The notes beneath the pieces are model-generated. The model saw only the letters and a program-made list of their open reading frames with translations. It searched no databases and was not told where the DNA came from. From positions 1-6,182 of the forward strand of contig JBOHWL010000125.1 of the NCBI GenBank assembly GCA_050736615.1: 6,182 nt of DNA, in the 5' to 3' direction. Shown here piece after piece: positions 1-6,182 of this stretch. The stretch is from JBOHWJ01 sp050736615 (GTDB taxonomy: Bacteria; Desulfobacterota; Binatia; Binatales; Binataceae). Both the position numbers and the translations under genes were made by a program. Each line of letters begins with the position of its first letter. Within the stretch, counting starts at the first letter, position 1.

Positions 1-40
1 GGACATGACTGCCAAACCCCGATGAAATCAATCAAACAGA

Positions 41-63
41 TGAAAACAAGGCGTACACACGCC
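41..63 (-). terminator. Possible weak intrinsic terminator after the tRNA cluster
   Basis: Read on the minus strand, GGCGT, the loop GTGT and ACGCC form a perfect 5-bp stem with a tetraloop (63 to 50), followed at once by TTGTTTTC. It begins 11 bases after the encoded CCA of the last tRNA. The stem is short and the U tract is broken by a G, so it may act as a partial terminator or simply as a 3' processing boundary. If a tuf gene follows, read-through would be needed, or a separate promoter. Confidence 0.4.
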
Positions 64-74
64 CCTCGATAAAA

Positions 75-150
<76 letters not shown>

Positions 151-229
151 CCATACTCCGGCCGTCACCCTATGCTTCCCGCTTCTCCAATCGTTCCACC
201 CGCGTCGGCGGTTCTTCTTCTCGAACGCC

Positions 230-244
230 GCTCGCGGACTCGCC
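230..244 (-). repeat. 15-base motif, inverted copy at the right end
   Basis: GCTCGCGGACTCGCC here is the exact reverse complement of 6154-6168. Its core (GAGTCCGCGA on the minus strand) also recurs inside the nested repeat at 308-317. The bases are GC-rich, so chance cannot be excluded for so short a match. Confidence 0.4.
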
Positions 245-268
245 TGCTCGCGCCACCTTCGGCTTCGC

Positions 269-415
269 TAGGGAACCTCTGAACAAACCCATTTGTCATT
301 CTGAACGGAGTCCGCGAAGTGAAGAATCCCGGTAAAACGCCCGCAAGGTCAAAGGATCCGGGATTCTTCGCTGCGCTCAGAATGACAGAACCACGCCGCG
401 CGCAGAGGTTGCCTA
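269..415. repeat. Nested inverted repeat, MITE-like, in the tRNA spacer
   Basis: Two nested inverted repeats share one centre. The outer arms are TAGGGAACCTCTG (269-281) and CAGAGGTTGCCTA (403-415), which are reverse complements at 12 of 13 positions. The inner arms are 294-332 and 358-387; both begin TGTCATTCTGA and end GAAGAATCCCGG when read inward, and differ only in a middle segment of 16 versus 7 bases. A 25-base loop (333-357) separates them. The unit is bounded by TA on both sides, as expected if a Tc1/mariner or IS630-type transposase moved it and duplicated TA. It has no open reading frame. The hairpin would be transcribed with the tRNA operon. Mobility is inferred from the architecture; only the symmetry is seen directly. 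Confidence 0.75.
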
Positions 416-427
416 TGGCAAGCTAAA

Positions 428-503
428 TGGAGCGGGAAACGGGACTCGAACCCGCGACCCCGAGCTTGGAAGGCTCGCGCTCTACCAACTGAGCTATTCC
501 CGC
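428..503 (-). tRNA. tRNA-Gly (anticodon TCC)
   Basis: A complete 76-nt cloverleaf lies on the minus strand: acceptor GCGGGAA/TTCCCGC fully paired, D arm GCTC/GAGC, anticodon stem CGAGC/GCTCG with loop CTTCCAA (anticodon TCC, reading GGA/GGG), T arm GCGGG/CCCGT with one G-U pair and loop TTCGAGT, discriminator T, and an encoded CCA. It is the third tRNA of the cluster. A 136-bp spacer (504-639) separates it from tRNA-Tyr; I find no gene or clear repeat in that spacer. Confidence 0.97.
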
Positions 504-639
504 TCTCCCATTCTCCCACACACATCGGTGGACTGGTTGCTCGTTTCGCTCCACTTGATGATTCTTAACGCCACTCGCCGTTGCCCCCCCGGCTCCATTC
601 GTTTCGCCTGACGGCGGCCTGGCTAGCGCGCACTAAATC

Positions 640-725
<86 letters not shown>

Positions 726-743
726 GAAAAACCCTCCGGGCCA

Positions 744-816
<73 letters not shown>

Positions 817-871
817 TTAATCCAAACGCGCGCCACGCACTCCTTTTGCTCAGCTCCACCCCGCTTCGCCT

Positions 872-900
872 AGTATAAAATCGTAAAACCTTTTAATTAT
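872..900 (-). promoter_or_regulatory. Candidate promoter of the tRNA cluster
   Basis: On the minus strand TATACT (877 to 872) matches a sigma-70 -10 box at five of six positions. It lies about 55 bases before the first tRNA and is preceded by an AT-rich block (878-903). The bases after it (AGGCGAAGCGGGG) are GC-rich, like the discriminators of stringently controlled stable-RNA promoters. No good -35 hexamer occurs at 16-18 bp spacing, so the call rests on the -10 box and its position between the rlmB stop and the tRNAs. Confidence 0.45.
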
Positions 901-928
901 TTTGCGCCGGCGCCGAAGTCAAGAAAGC

Positions 929-1825
929 CTAGCGAGGTCTATCGGCGCGCCGGCGTGCCAGCTCAAACAATGCCACCGCCGTCGCCACCGCCACATTCAG
1001 GGAATTCATTTGCCCGCGCATGGGGATACGGACGAGGAAATCCGAACGCTTTTTGACCAATTCCCGGACGCCACTCCCTTCCGCTCCGGCGAGCAGCACG
1101 AGCTTGCGCGCCGCGTCCAGCTCATAGAGCGAAACCTCACCCTCTGGCGCCAATGCGGCAATCCAATAGCCGGCGTCCTTTAATTGCTCGAGGGTCCGCA
1201 CGACATTGCCGCATCGCGCGATCGTAAGATGGGCCCAGGCGCCGGCCGAAGCCTTGATCGCCGCCGGCGTCAGTCCCACCGTATGGTCGCGAGCCAGGAT
1301 CACCGCCCGCACTCCGGCGCCCTCGGCGGAGCGCAGCAGGGCGCCGAGATTGCGCGGGTCGGTCACACCGTCCACCAGCACCAACGGATCGGGCATCGCG
1401 CCGAGTACGTCTTCAAGCGCCGTGTAACGATACTCGCGTATCAATGCGAGCAGCCCCTGGTGGCGTCCTTCGGAGCCGGCCATGCGGCGCAAAGTATCGT
1501 CGTCGGCACTGATCACGCGGCCTCCGTTGGTACGGACCATGCCGGCCTCGTGATTGAAGCGCCGTTCGGCGCCCGCGCGAATATAGAGCGTGCGCACGGC
1601 CGCCGGAGTCACGGCGAGCAGTTCGCGCACCGGTTCCACGCCAAAAATCACCTCGCCGCCATCGGCCGGGGCGCGCCCAACTCGTGATTCATCCCGCGGA
1701 TTGAAGATGCCAGCGTCCTCAGCGCGGTCGTGCCGGCGTTCGCTGGGTGAGGGAGAGCCGCCACTATTCTTGCCGCGCGGCTTCAATTTCGCGAAATGAC
1801 TTCGCCGGTTTTTCATCAACGTCAT
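929..1825 (-). CDS. rlmB: 23S rRNA 2'-O-methyltransferase, RlmB/TrmH (SpoU) family
   Basis: This is a SPOUT-class methyltransferase that transfers a methyl group from S-adenosylmethionine to a ribose 2'-OH; RlmB modifies a guanosine in the peptidyl-transferase region of 23S rRNA. From the ATG at 1825 the product is 298 aa. An N-terminal substrate-binding domain opens with IFGVEPVREL (about 60-69) and carries RHQGL (about 121-125). The knotted C-terminal domain has the three family motifs: DPRNLGALLRSAEGAG (156-171), GAEGSGV (247-253) and IPMRGQMNSLNVAVA (267-281). The first ~55 residues are basic, low-complexity sequence that E. coli RlmB (243 aa) lacks. ATGs at 1825 and 1816 are both possible starts; neither has a clear ribosome-binding site. 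A TTG at 1909 would extend it but reaches far into the intergenic region shared with lptF. The gene is divergent from lptF, with the tRNA cluster downstream. The exact RNA target is inferred from family membership. Confidence 0.9.
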   Translation of the reverse strand: MTLMKNRRSHFAKLKPRGKNSGGSPSPSERRHDRAEDAGIFNPRDESRVGRAPADGGEVIFGVEPVRELLAVTPAAVRTLYIRAGAERRFNHEAGMVRTNGGRVISADDDTLRRMAGSEGRHQGLLALIREYRYTALEDVLGAMPDPLVLVDGVTDPRNLGALLRSAEGAGVRAVILARDHTVGLTPAAIKASAGAWAHLTIARCGNVVRTLEQLKDAGYWIAALAPEGEVSLYELDAARKLVLLAGAEGSGVRELVKKRSDFLVRIPMRGQMNSLNVAVATAVALFELARRRADRPR

Positions 1826-1846
1826 ATTAGCTTTCGCCCACGCTTC

Positions 1847-1852
1847 ATTGTA
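1847..1852 (-). promoter_or_regulatory. Candidate -10 box for rlmB
   Basis: The minus strand reads TACAAT about 22 bases before the rlmB ATG at 1825, a five-of-six match to TATAAT in otherwise GC-rich sequence. No convincing -35 hexamer lies 16-18 bp upstream. The 1826-1957 interval between the divergent rlmB and lptF starts must hold promoters for both; I could not pick one for lptF. Confidence 0.3.
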
Positions 1853-1957
1853 CGAGGGGCGCGCACGGTCGCGGACGAATTCGCCATCCGCGCGTTTCCT
1901 TCGCACCAACCGCCGTCTAAACTGAAGCCTCGGCGTTCAAGCGCCGTACCCATTAAC

Positions 1958-3148
1958 GTGCGCATTCCTGGTCTCACGACTCTCGACCGGTACATCGAAC
2001 GCGAGGTGGTCGCACCGTTCGCGCTAGGTGTGATCCTGCTGACCTTCGCTCTGGTCAGCGGGCGCCTGCTCAAGCTGACGGAAATGGTGGTGAATCATGG
2101 CGTCACGCTCGGTGACGTCGGCGCGCTGATTGCTTACATCATGCCGGCCTTTCTGGAGTTGACCTTTCCCATGGCGGTGTTGCTCGGGGTGCTGATGGGA
2201 TTCGGCCGGCTGTCGGGCGATCGCGAACTTATCGCCGCTCGTGCCTGCGGAATAAGCCTCTATCGACTGGCAGTGCCGGTGCTCGGTTTCGCGCTGGTTA
2301 TTTACGCGCTTTCGAGTTGGCTGGCGTTTTCGGTGCGGCCGTGGGCGAATTCGAGTCTCCAAAAACTGATCGTCGAGATGACCCAGACCCGTTCGACCGC
2401 CGGACTTAAAGAGAAGATTTTCAACCATAATTTTCCCGGCCTGGTGATTTACGTCGATCACATCTCGCCCGCCGACGCGAGTCTGCACGGCGTGCTGATC
2501 TCGGATGCGCGCAATCGCCATCAAGAAAACACGATTATCGCCCGCCGCGCCGTGATTGTGCCCAACCAGGCCCAGGACGGCGTCACTCTGCGGCTCTTCG
2601 ACGGTTCGATTTTCGGCGTCGAGCCGGACAATAACGCCAGCCACGTCACCTCCTTTCGCATCTACGATTTGAATGTGCGCCCGCATGATGAACTCGGCAC
2701 ACGCAATCGCGACCCCGAAGAAATGTCCTACGGCGATCTGCTCGCGGCCATTGCCAAGGCTCGCCACGACGGCCATCCGGATTACGACGCCGAAACCGAG
2801 CTTGCGAGCAAATATACCCTGCCCTTCACGACCATCCTGTTCGCTATCATCGGTATTCCGCTGGGGCTCAAACCCGCGCGCGGTGGCCAGTCGGAGCGCT
2901 TCGGCGTCGCGATAGCGCTGTTCTTTATATACTACTCGCTGATGCGCGCGGGTGAGGCGCTGGCGCAACGCGGACGGCTTGACGCGTTCGTCGCGATGGC
3001 GATACCCGACCTCGTGTTCGGCTTATTGGCGGCGTGGCTGTTCTATCGGAGCGCGTCCGATCTGGGCGACCAGGGTCGCGGACCGGGCGATATCCTGTGG
3101 GATTTGGTTGAACGCTATGAACGGCGCAAGGAGAAGGAGGCGGCATGA
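1958..3148 (+). CDS. lptF: LPS export ABC transporter permease LptF (YjgP/YjgQ family)
   Basis: LptF pairs with LptG in the inner membrane and, driven by the LptB ATPase dimer, extracts lipopolysaccharide and passes it to the periplasmic LptC-LptA bridge. From the GTG at 1958 the product is 396 aa, close to the usual length. It starts (V)RIPGLTTLDRYIEREVVAPF, the typical family N-terminus. Membrane segments lie at about 17-40, 55-83 and 104-125. SGDRELIAARACGIS (86-100) is the cytoplasmic coupling helix that contacts LptB. A periplasmic beta-jellyroll domain follows (about 130-285), then three more segments (about 286-304, 313-329, 343-364) and a charged tail ending ERRKEKEAA. An upstream ATG at 1796 would add 54 residues unlike the family and would overlap rlmB antisense, so GTG is preferred, although it lacks a clear Shine-Dalgarno. 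The gene overlaps lptG by 4 bp. Confidence 0.92.
   Translation: MRIPGLTTLDRYIEREVVAPFALGVILLTFALVSGRLLKLTEMVVNHGVTLGDVGALIAYIMPAFLELTFPMAVLLGVLMGFGRLSGDRELIAARACGISLYRLAVPVLGFALVIYALSSWLAFSVRPWANSSLQKLIVEMTQTRSTAGLKEKIFNHNFPGLVIYVDHISPADASLHGVLISDARNRHQENTIIARRAVIVPNQAQDGVTLRLFDGSIFGVEPDNNASHVTSFRIYDLNVRPHDELGTRNRDPEEMSYGDLLAAIAKARHDGHPDYDAETELASKYTLPFTTILFAIIGIPLGLKPARGGQSERFGVAIALFFIYYSLMRAGEALAQRGRLDAFVAMAIPDLVFGLLAAWLFYRSASDLGDQGRGPGDILWDLVERYERRKEKEAA
3128..3140 (+). promoter_or_regulatory. Strong ribosome-binding site for lptG
   Basis: The sequence AAGGAGAAGGAGG inside the last lptF codons contains two Shine-Dalgarno-like cores. AGGAGG (3135-3140) is 4 bases from the lptG ATG. It is the only strong ribosome-binding site in the window and fixes the lptG start. 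Confidence 0.75.
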
Positions 3149-4248
3149 AGCCCCATTCGCGCCTGTCGCCGACCATGGACCGCTTCCTCGCCGGGCAATT
3201 CTTCGGTCCATTTCTGGTCTGTTTGGCCGCCTTTACGGTCGCCTATCTGCTCGGCGACATGTTCGATCGTTTCAACGACCTGATTCATTACGGCGGCTTC
3301 GGCCTGCTGGGACTGGAATACTTCGGCTTCAAAATCCCACTGATCGTCTCGCAATTATTGCCGGTCGCATGTCTGGCCGGCGTGCTGCTGGGCTTCGCCC
3401 TGCTAAATCGCAGCGGCGAAGTACTGGCCTGCCAGCAGCTTGGTATCAGCCGGCTGGAAATGGTGGTGCCGGTGTTGCTGGTGGCGGCGCTGATTTCGAT
3501 GTTCGATTTCGCGCTGAGCGAAACCGTGGTGCCTTACACCACGCGCGAGGCCCGCTATCTCTACGAGGTCCAGCTCAAGAAGCGCGAGCTCAAGGGTGTC
3601 TTCGCCAATCGTCGGATCTGGGTCCGGGTACGCGACGGTTTTCTCTCCGCCGATCGCTACGATACGAAAACCCAGACCCTGCGCGATGTCACGCTGTACG
3701 ACATTGGCGCCAAATACCAGGTGCGCAATATCATCCATGCCGGCACCGCACACTGGAACGGTCATGCCTGGATGCCCGCCGGGACGACTGATCTCAAGCT
3801 TGCCCGCAACGGCGTCGTCACCGCCATCGACCGCTCGCGCGGCTTTGGCTCGGACGTCAAGCCCTCGGACTTGAGCCTGCTCAAGCTCGCTCCCGATGAG
3901 TTCAGCTTGTGGGAGCTCGACCGCTATATTCACGATCTGCGCAGCAAGGGACTCGACCCGGGAGGGTACTTCGTTGATCGCGATTTGAAATACGCGATGC
4001 CGCTCGCGTGCGTGATCATGGCCGCGCTCGGGGTCGCGCTCAGTCTCGACCCGTTACCGCGCCATTTGAGCCTCGGCCGCAGTTTCGGCCTCGCGATCGG
4101 TATCGGCTTCGGTTACTGGCTGGCCTTCGGCCTGACCTCATCGCTGGGACGCTCGGGCATTATGCCGGCTTGGGTGGCGGCGTGGCTGTCCAATATGACA
4201 TTCGCGATCATCGCGCTGTCCATCTTCCTGTTCGGCGAAGAGCACTAA
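3145..4248 (+). CDS. lptG: LPS export ABC transporter permease LptG (YjgP/YjgQ family)
   Basis: This is the second transmembrane subunit of the LptB2FG exporter. The product is 367 aa, a normal length. Membrane segments are visible at about 14-37, 61-87, 105-124, 283-300, 312-332 and 341-364. NRSGEVLACQQLGISRLEMV (88-107) is the coupling helix expected to dock on LptB. The periplasmic jellyroll domain spans about 130-280, with conserved-looking stretches such as GVFANRRIWVRV (151-162) and LSADRYD (167-173). The start is well supported: AGGAGG lies 4 bases before ATG, and ATGA overlaps the lptF stop, indicating translational coupling and likely equal production of the two partners. No LptB, LptC or LptA gene is in the window. 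LptF and LptG are homologous; assignment here rests on gene order and N-terminal sequence. Confidence 0.92.
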   Translation: MKPHSRLSPTMDRFLAGQFFGPFLVCLAAFTVAYLLGDMFDRFNDLIHYGGFGLLGLEYFGFKIPLIVSQLLPVACLAGVLLGFALLNRSGEVLACQQLGISRLEMVVPVLLVAALISMFDFALSETVVPYTTREARYLYEVQLKKRELKGVFANRRIWVRVRDGFLSADRYDTKTQTLRDVTLYDIGAKYQVRNIIHAGTAHWNGHAWMPAGTTDLKLARNGVVTAIDRSRGFGSDVKPSDLSLLKLAPDEFSLWELDRYIHDLRSKGLDPGGYFVDRDLKYAMPLACVIMAALGVALSLDPLPRHLSLGRSFGLAIGIGFGYWLAFGLTSSLGRSGIMPAWVAAWLSNMTFAIIALSIFLFGEEH

Positions 4249-4367
4249 TTTCCCTCACCACCGGGATGAATTGATGGAACCGGACAAACGCCGCCGTTTC
4301 GATTATCCGCGCGACTCGGGGCACGTACGATGGCTTGCACTGACCCGCGACAGCGCGCGTGAAAACG

Positions 4368-4375
4368 TATATTTT
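4368..4375 (+). promoter_or_regulatory. Candidate -10 element next to the PPOX gene start
   Basis: TATATTTT stands out in GC-rich sequence, with its last base 8 bases before the ATG at 4384. A -10 box here (TATATT or TATTTT) would place transcription start at or within a few bases of the start codon, implying a leaderless or nearly leaderless mRNA. That fits the lack of any Shine-Dalgarno before this ATG. No matching -35 hexamer is seen at normal spacing. The 4249-4383 gap contains nothing else I can name. Confidence 0.35.
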
Positions 4376-4383
4376 AGACTCGC

Positions 4384-4860
4384 ATGGCTGAAGATACGCT
4401 CAAAGCGCTGGAAGAAGCCCGCATCAGCGAATTCCTCGCGCTCGCGCGAGTGGCTCGGCTCGCGACTTCCGATATGCACGGCGCGCCGCACAACATTCCG
4501 CTATGTTTCTGGTTCGACGGCGTCGCCCGCTTTTATTTCGTAATCGATGAAAAACCCAAGCGCCTGACTCCGACCGGGCTCAAGCGGATGCGCAATATCG
4601 CGGCCAATCCCAAAGTCGCCCTGATCGTCGACCATTACGAAGAGGAATGGTCTTATCTGGCCTATGTGCTGGTTCACGGCGAGGCTCACGTGGTCGATGA
4701 TCCGAACGAATACATGCTGGCGTTGCGCAATCTGCGCGACAAATATCCGCAATATCGCACTATGGTGCTGAGTTTGCAGAAAAACCCGATGGTGCGTATC
4801 GACGCGCATCGCGTGCACGCCTGGGGCGAACGTTTCAAGGCTTCAAAAGCGAACGGTTGA
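4384..4860 (+). CDS. PPOX-class flavin/F420-binding protein, Rv0121-like
   Basis: This 158-aa split-barrel protein belongs to the pyridoxamine 5'-phosphate oxidase fold. Its layout resembles the Rv0121 family (TIGR03668, annotated as probable F420-dependent): RVARLATSDMHGAPHNIPLC (22-41), then IDEKPKRL (54-61), LKRMRNIAANPKVALIVDHY (66-85), a tryptophan-containing strand EEEWSYLAYVLVHGEAHVV (86-104), KYPQYR (120-125), and a C-terminal NPMVRIDAHRVHAWG (134-148). Such proteins bind a deazaflavin or flavin at the dimer interface and often carry out hydride transfer to small molecules in the cytoplasm. The substrate cannot be read from the sequence, and FMN or heme binding remains possible. Its stop overlaps the start of the downstream M24 gene (TGATG), so the two are probably cotranscribed and translationally coupled. 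There is no Shine-Dalgarno before the ATG. Confidence 0.8.
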   Translation: MAEDTLKALEEARISEFLALARVARLATSDMHGAPHNIPLCFWFDGVARFYFVIDEKPKRLTPTGLKRMRNIAANPKVALIVDHYEEEWSYLAYVLVHGEAHVVDDPNEYMLALRNLRDKYPQYRTMVLSLQKNPMVRIDAHRVHAWGERFKASKANG

Positions 4861-6056
4861 TGACGCGGATCGAGACAATCGCGTGCGCGCTCGCGGATGC
4901 GTCGCTTGACGGCTGGCTCTTTTACGATTTTCGCCTGAGCGATCCGCTCGCCTACCGTATTCTGGGCCTATCGGAACAAGGCCTCACGACGCGGCGATGG
5001 TTTTATTACCTGCCGGCGGTTGGCCAGCCGGCGGCGTTGCTCTCGGCGCTCGAAGCGCGGCGACTCGATGGAATTCCGGGCCAGCGCGTCATCTACAGCT
5101 CCGAACGGCGCATGCTCGAAGGTCTGGCCTCGATTCTCGCAGGCGCGCGGCGGATCGCAATGAATTATTCTCCACAATGCGCGATTCCCTATGTCTCACG
5201 GGTTGACGCAGGCACGGTCGAACTGGTGCGGGCGTTGGGCGTCGAGATCATTTCGGCCGCCGATTTGATCCAACAATTCGAAGCCACGCTCGACGCCGGA
5301 CAACTCGCGGGCCATCGCCGCGCCGCCGCCGTGTTGCGCGACATCGTGCATGAAACGTTTGCTGAAATCGCGCGCCGCATCCGCCATCGAATACCCTGCA
5401 CCGAGTTTACCTTGCAGCAATTCGTCCTGGGGCGCATCGCCGCCCATGGCCTGGCTACCGACGAGGCGCCGATCGTCGCGGTCAACGCCAATGCCGCAAG
5501 CCCGCATTTTTCACCGAGCCACGCGCATGACGCGCCGATCCATAGCGGCGATCTGATTCTACTCGACCTGTTCGCCAAGGAATCCGTTCCCGACGCCATC
5601 TACGGCGATCTCACCTGGATGGGCTTTGTCGGCACGGAGGTGCCGGAACAATACAGCGACGTGTTTCGTATCGTGGCGCGGGCGCGCGACGCCGCCGTCG
5701 CGTTGATCCAGGACCGCGTCGTCGGGCACTGTCCGATCCGTGGCGAGGAGGCCGACCGCGCCGCGCGTGAAGTGATTGAGCGGGCCGGTTATGGCGACGC
5801 CTTCATTCATCGCACCGGCCATTCTATTGGCCGCGAGGTTCACGGCGCCGGCGCTAATCTTGATTCGCTGGAAACGCGCGACCATCGGCGGTTGATTGAC
5901 CGCACCTGCTTTTCCGTCGAACCGGGCATCTACCTGGCGGATAAATTTGGCGTGCGCAGCGAACTCGACATGACGATTGAGGGCGGCCGTGCGGAGGTCA
6001 GCGCGCCACCCGCCCAACATCAAATCATTCCTATCTTGTCACGTTTCGCCGCGTGA
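4860..6056 (+). CDS. M24-family metallopeptidase, Xaa-Pro aminopeptidase-like
   Basis: This 398-aa 'pita-bread' metalloenzyme (PepP/creatinase superfamily) probably hydrolyses N-terminal peptide bonds before proline in the cytoplasm; no signal peptide is visible. Residues 1-140 form a creatinase-N-like domain. The catalytic domain (about 150-398) has all five expected metal ligands: D236 (LLDLFAK), D250 (GDLTW), H321 (RTGHSIG), E354 (SVEPGIYL) and E368 (VRSELDM). H216 (PHFSP) and H328 (EVHG) are candidates for substrate-binding histidines. The two aspartates are 14 residues apart, against 11 in typical PepP, so this is a subfamily with a three-residue loop insertion. I start at the ATG at 4860, which shares one base with the upstream TGA; an in-frame TTG at 4857 is the only near alternative. 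True peptidase activity versus another M24 activity (such as a creatinase-like hydrolase) cannot be settled from sequence. Confidence 0.88.
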   Translation: MTRIETIACALADASLDGWLFYDFRLSDPLAYRILGLSEQGLTTRRWFYYLPAVGQPAALLSALEARRLDGIPGQRVIYSSERRMLEGLASILAGARRIAMNYSPQCAIPYVSRVDAGTVELVRALGVEIISAADLIQQFEATLDAGQLAGHRRAAAVLRDIVHETFAEIARRIRHRIPCTEFTLQQFVLGRIAAHGLATDEAPIVAVNANAASPHFSPSHAHDAPIHSGDLILLDLFAKESVPDAIYGDLTWMGFVGTEVPEQYSDVFRIVARARDAAVALIQDRVVGHCPIRGEEADRAAREVIERAGYGDAFIHRTGHSIGREVHGAGANLDSLETRDHRRLIDRTCFSVEPGIYLADKFGVRSELDMTIEGGRAEVSAPPAQHQIIPILSRFAA

Positions 6057-6153
6057 TCGGACGTGCCGATTCGCGCGGTACTGCCAATGATTTCGTCATA
6101 TTCGCGCCGTCTCCGGATACGCTTCTCTGATTTTAACGCACCTCCGTGGGGCG

Positions 6154-6168
6154 GGCGAGTCCGCGAGC
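6154..6168 (+). repeat. 15-base motif, second copy in the right-end intergenic region
   Basis: GGCGAGTCCGCGAGC is the exact reverse complement of 230-244. It lies in the non-coding stretch after the M24 gene (6057-6182), where I see no gene, tRNA or convincing terminator. It may be the edge of a longer dispersed repeat cut off by the window end. Confidence 0.4.
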
Positions 6169-6182
6169 CTTCGGCCAAAGTC

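Noticed and set aside
904..913. GCGCCGGCGC palindrome after the rlmB stop as a terminator
   Set aside because: There is no loop-compatible stem with a downstream U tract on the minus strand; the sequence after it is mixed A/T leading into the tRNA promoter.
902..1687. Two plus-strand open frames opposite rlmB
   Set aside because: Both are low-complexity His/Arg/Gln-rich translations antisense to a gene with clear SpoU motifs.
1796..1957. 54-residue N-terminal extension of LptF from ATG 1796
   Set aside because: The extension is not hydrophobic, does not resemble LptF N-termini and would overlap the rlmB start on the other strand; GTG 1958 gives a family-like start and length.
2024..2968. 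Long minus-strand open frame (314 aa) antisense to lptF
   Set aside because: Its translation is rich in His, Gln and Arg with no recognisable domain, and it lies wholly opposite a well-supported membrane protein gene; it is a mirror of GC-rich codon use.
2952..3791. Plus-strand open frame (279 aa) across the lptF-lptG junction
   Set aside because: It is arginine-rich, out of frame with both lpt genes, has no family resemblance and no ribosome-binding site.
6056..6070. ATCGG/CCGAT hairpin overlapping the M24 stop codon as a terminator
   Set aside because: The stem is only 5 bp and is followed by GC-rich sequence with no U tract.

Overview
The window reads as an ordinary chromosomal segment of a GC-rich Gram-negative bacterium. 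The adjacent lptF and lptG genes, which encode the inner-membrane part of the lipopolysaccharide exporter, imply an outer membrane. A lineage rich in F420-related PPOX proteins (Binatota, Desulfobacterota-like or Acidobacteriota-like) would fit, because the window pairs lptFG with a PPOX protein of Rv0121 type and carries a 'TGTCATTCTGA...GAAGAATCCCGG' hairpin repeat of a kind seen in environmental bacteria. That placement is inference; no marker here fixes the phylum.

Left part (1-928), all on the minus strand: a tRNA cluster read right to left as Thr(TGT), Tyr(GTA), Gly(TCC), Thr(GGT). This is the order of the E. coli thrU-tyrU-glyT-thrT cluster that precedes tufB, so an EF-Tu gene may lie just beyond coordinate 1. 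A -10-like TATACT with a GC-rich stretch after it precedes the first tRNA, and a small hairpin with a U-rich tail follows the last one. The Gly-Thr(GGT) spacer holds a nested inverted repeat of about 147 bp flanked by TA, with the look of a miniature non-coding mobile element.

Middle (929-4248): rlmB (minus), a SPOUT-family 23S rRNA 2'-O-methyltransferase, is divergent from the lptF-lptG pair (plus). lptF and lptG overlap by ATGA and are translationally coupled. Their products would sit together in the inner membrane and couple LptB ATP hydrolysis to lipopolysaccharide extraction.

Right part (4249-6182): after a 135-bp gap with a -10-like element very close to the start codon, a second plus-strand pair encodes a small split-barrel PPOX-fold flavin or F420 protein and an M24 (Xaa-Pro peptidase-like) metalloenzyme. 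Their stop and start codons overlap as TGATG. The last 126 bases carry no recognisable gene. I see no CRISPR array, phage module, defence locus or plainly new system. The most unusual elements are the nested repeat inside the tRNA transcript, a C-A mismatch in one tRNA acceptor stem, the missing CCA in another tRNA, and the probable leaderless start of the PPOX gene.
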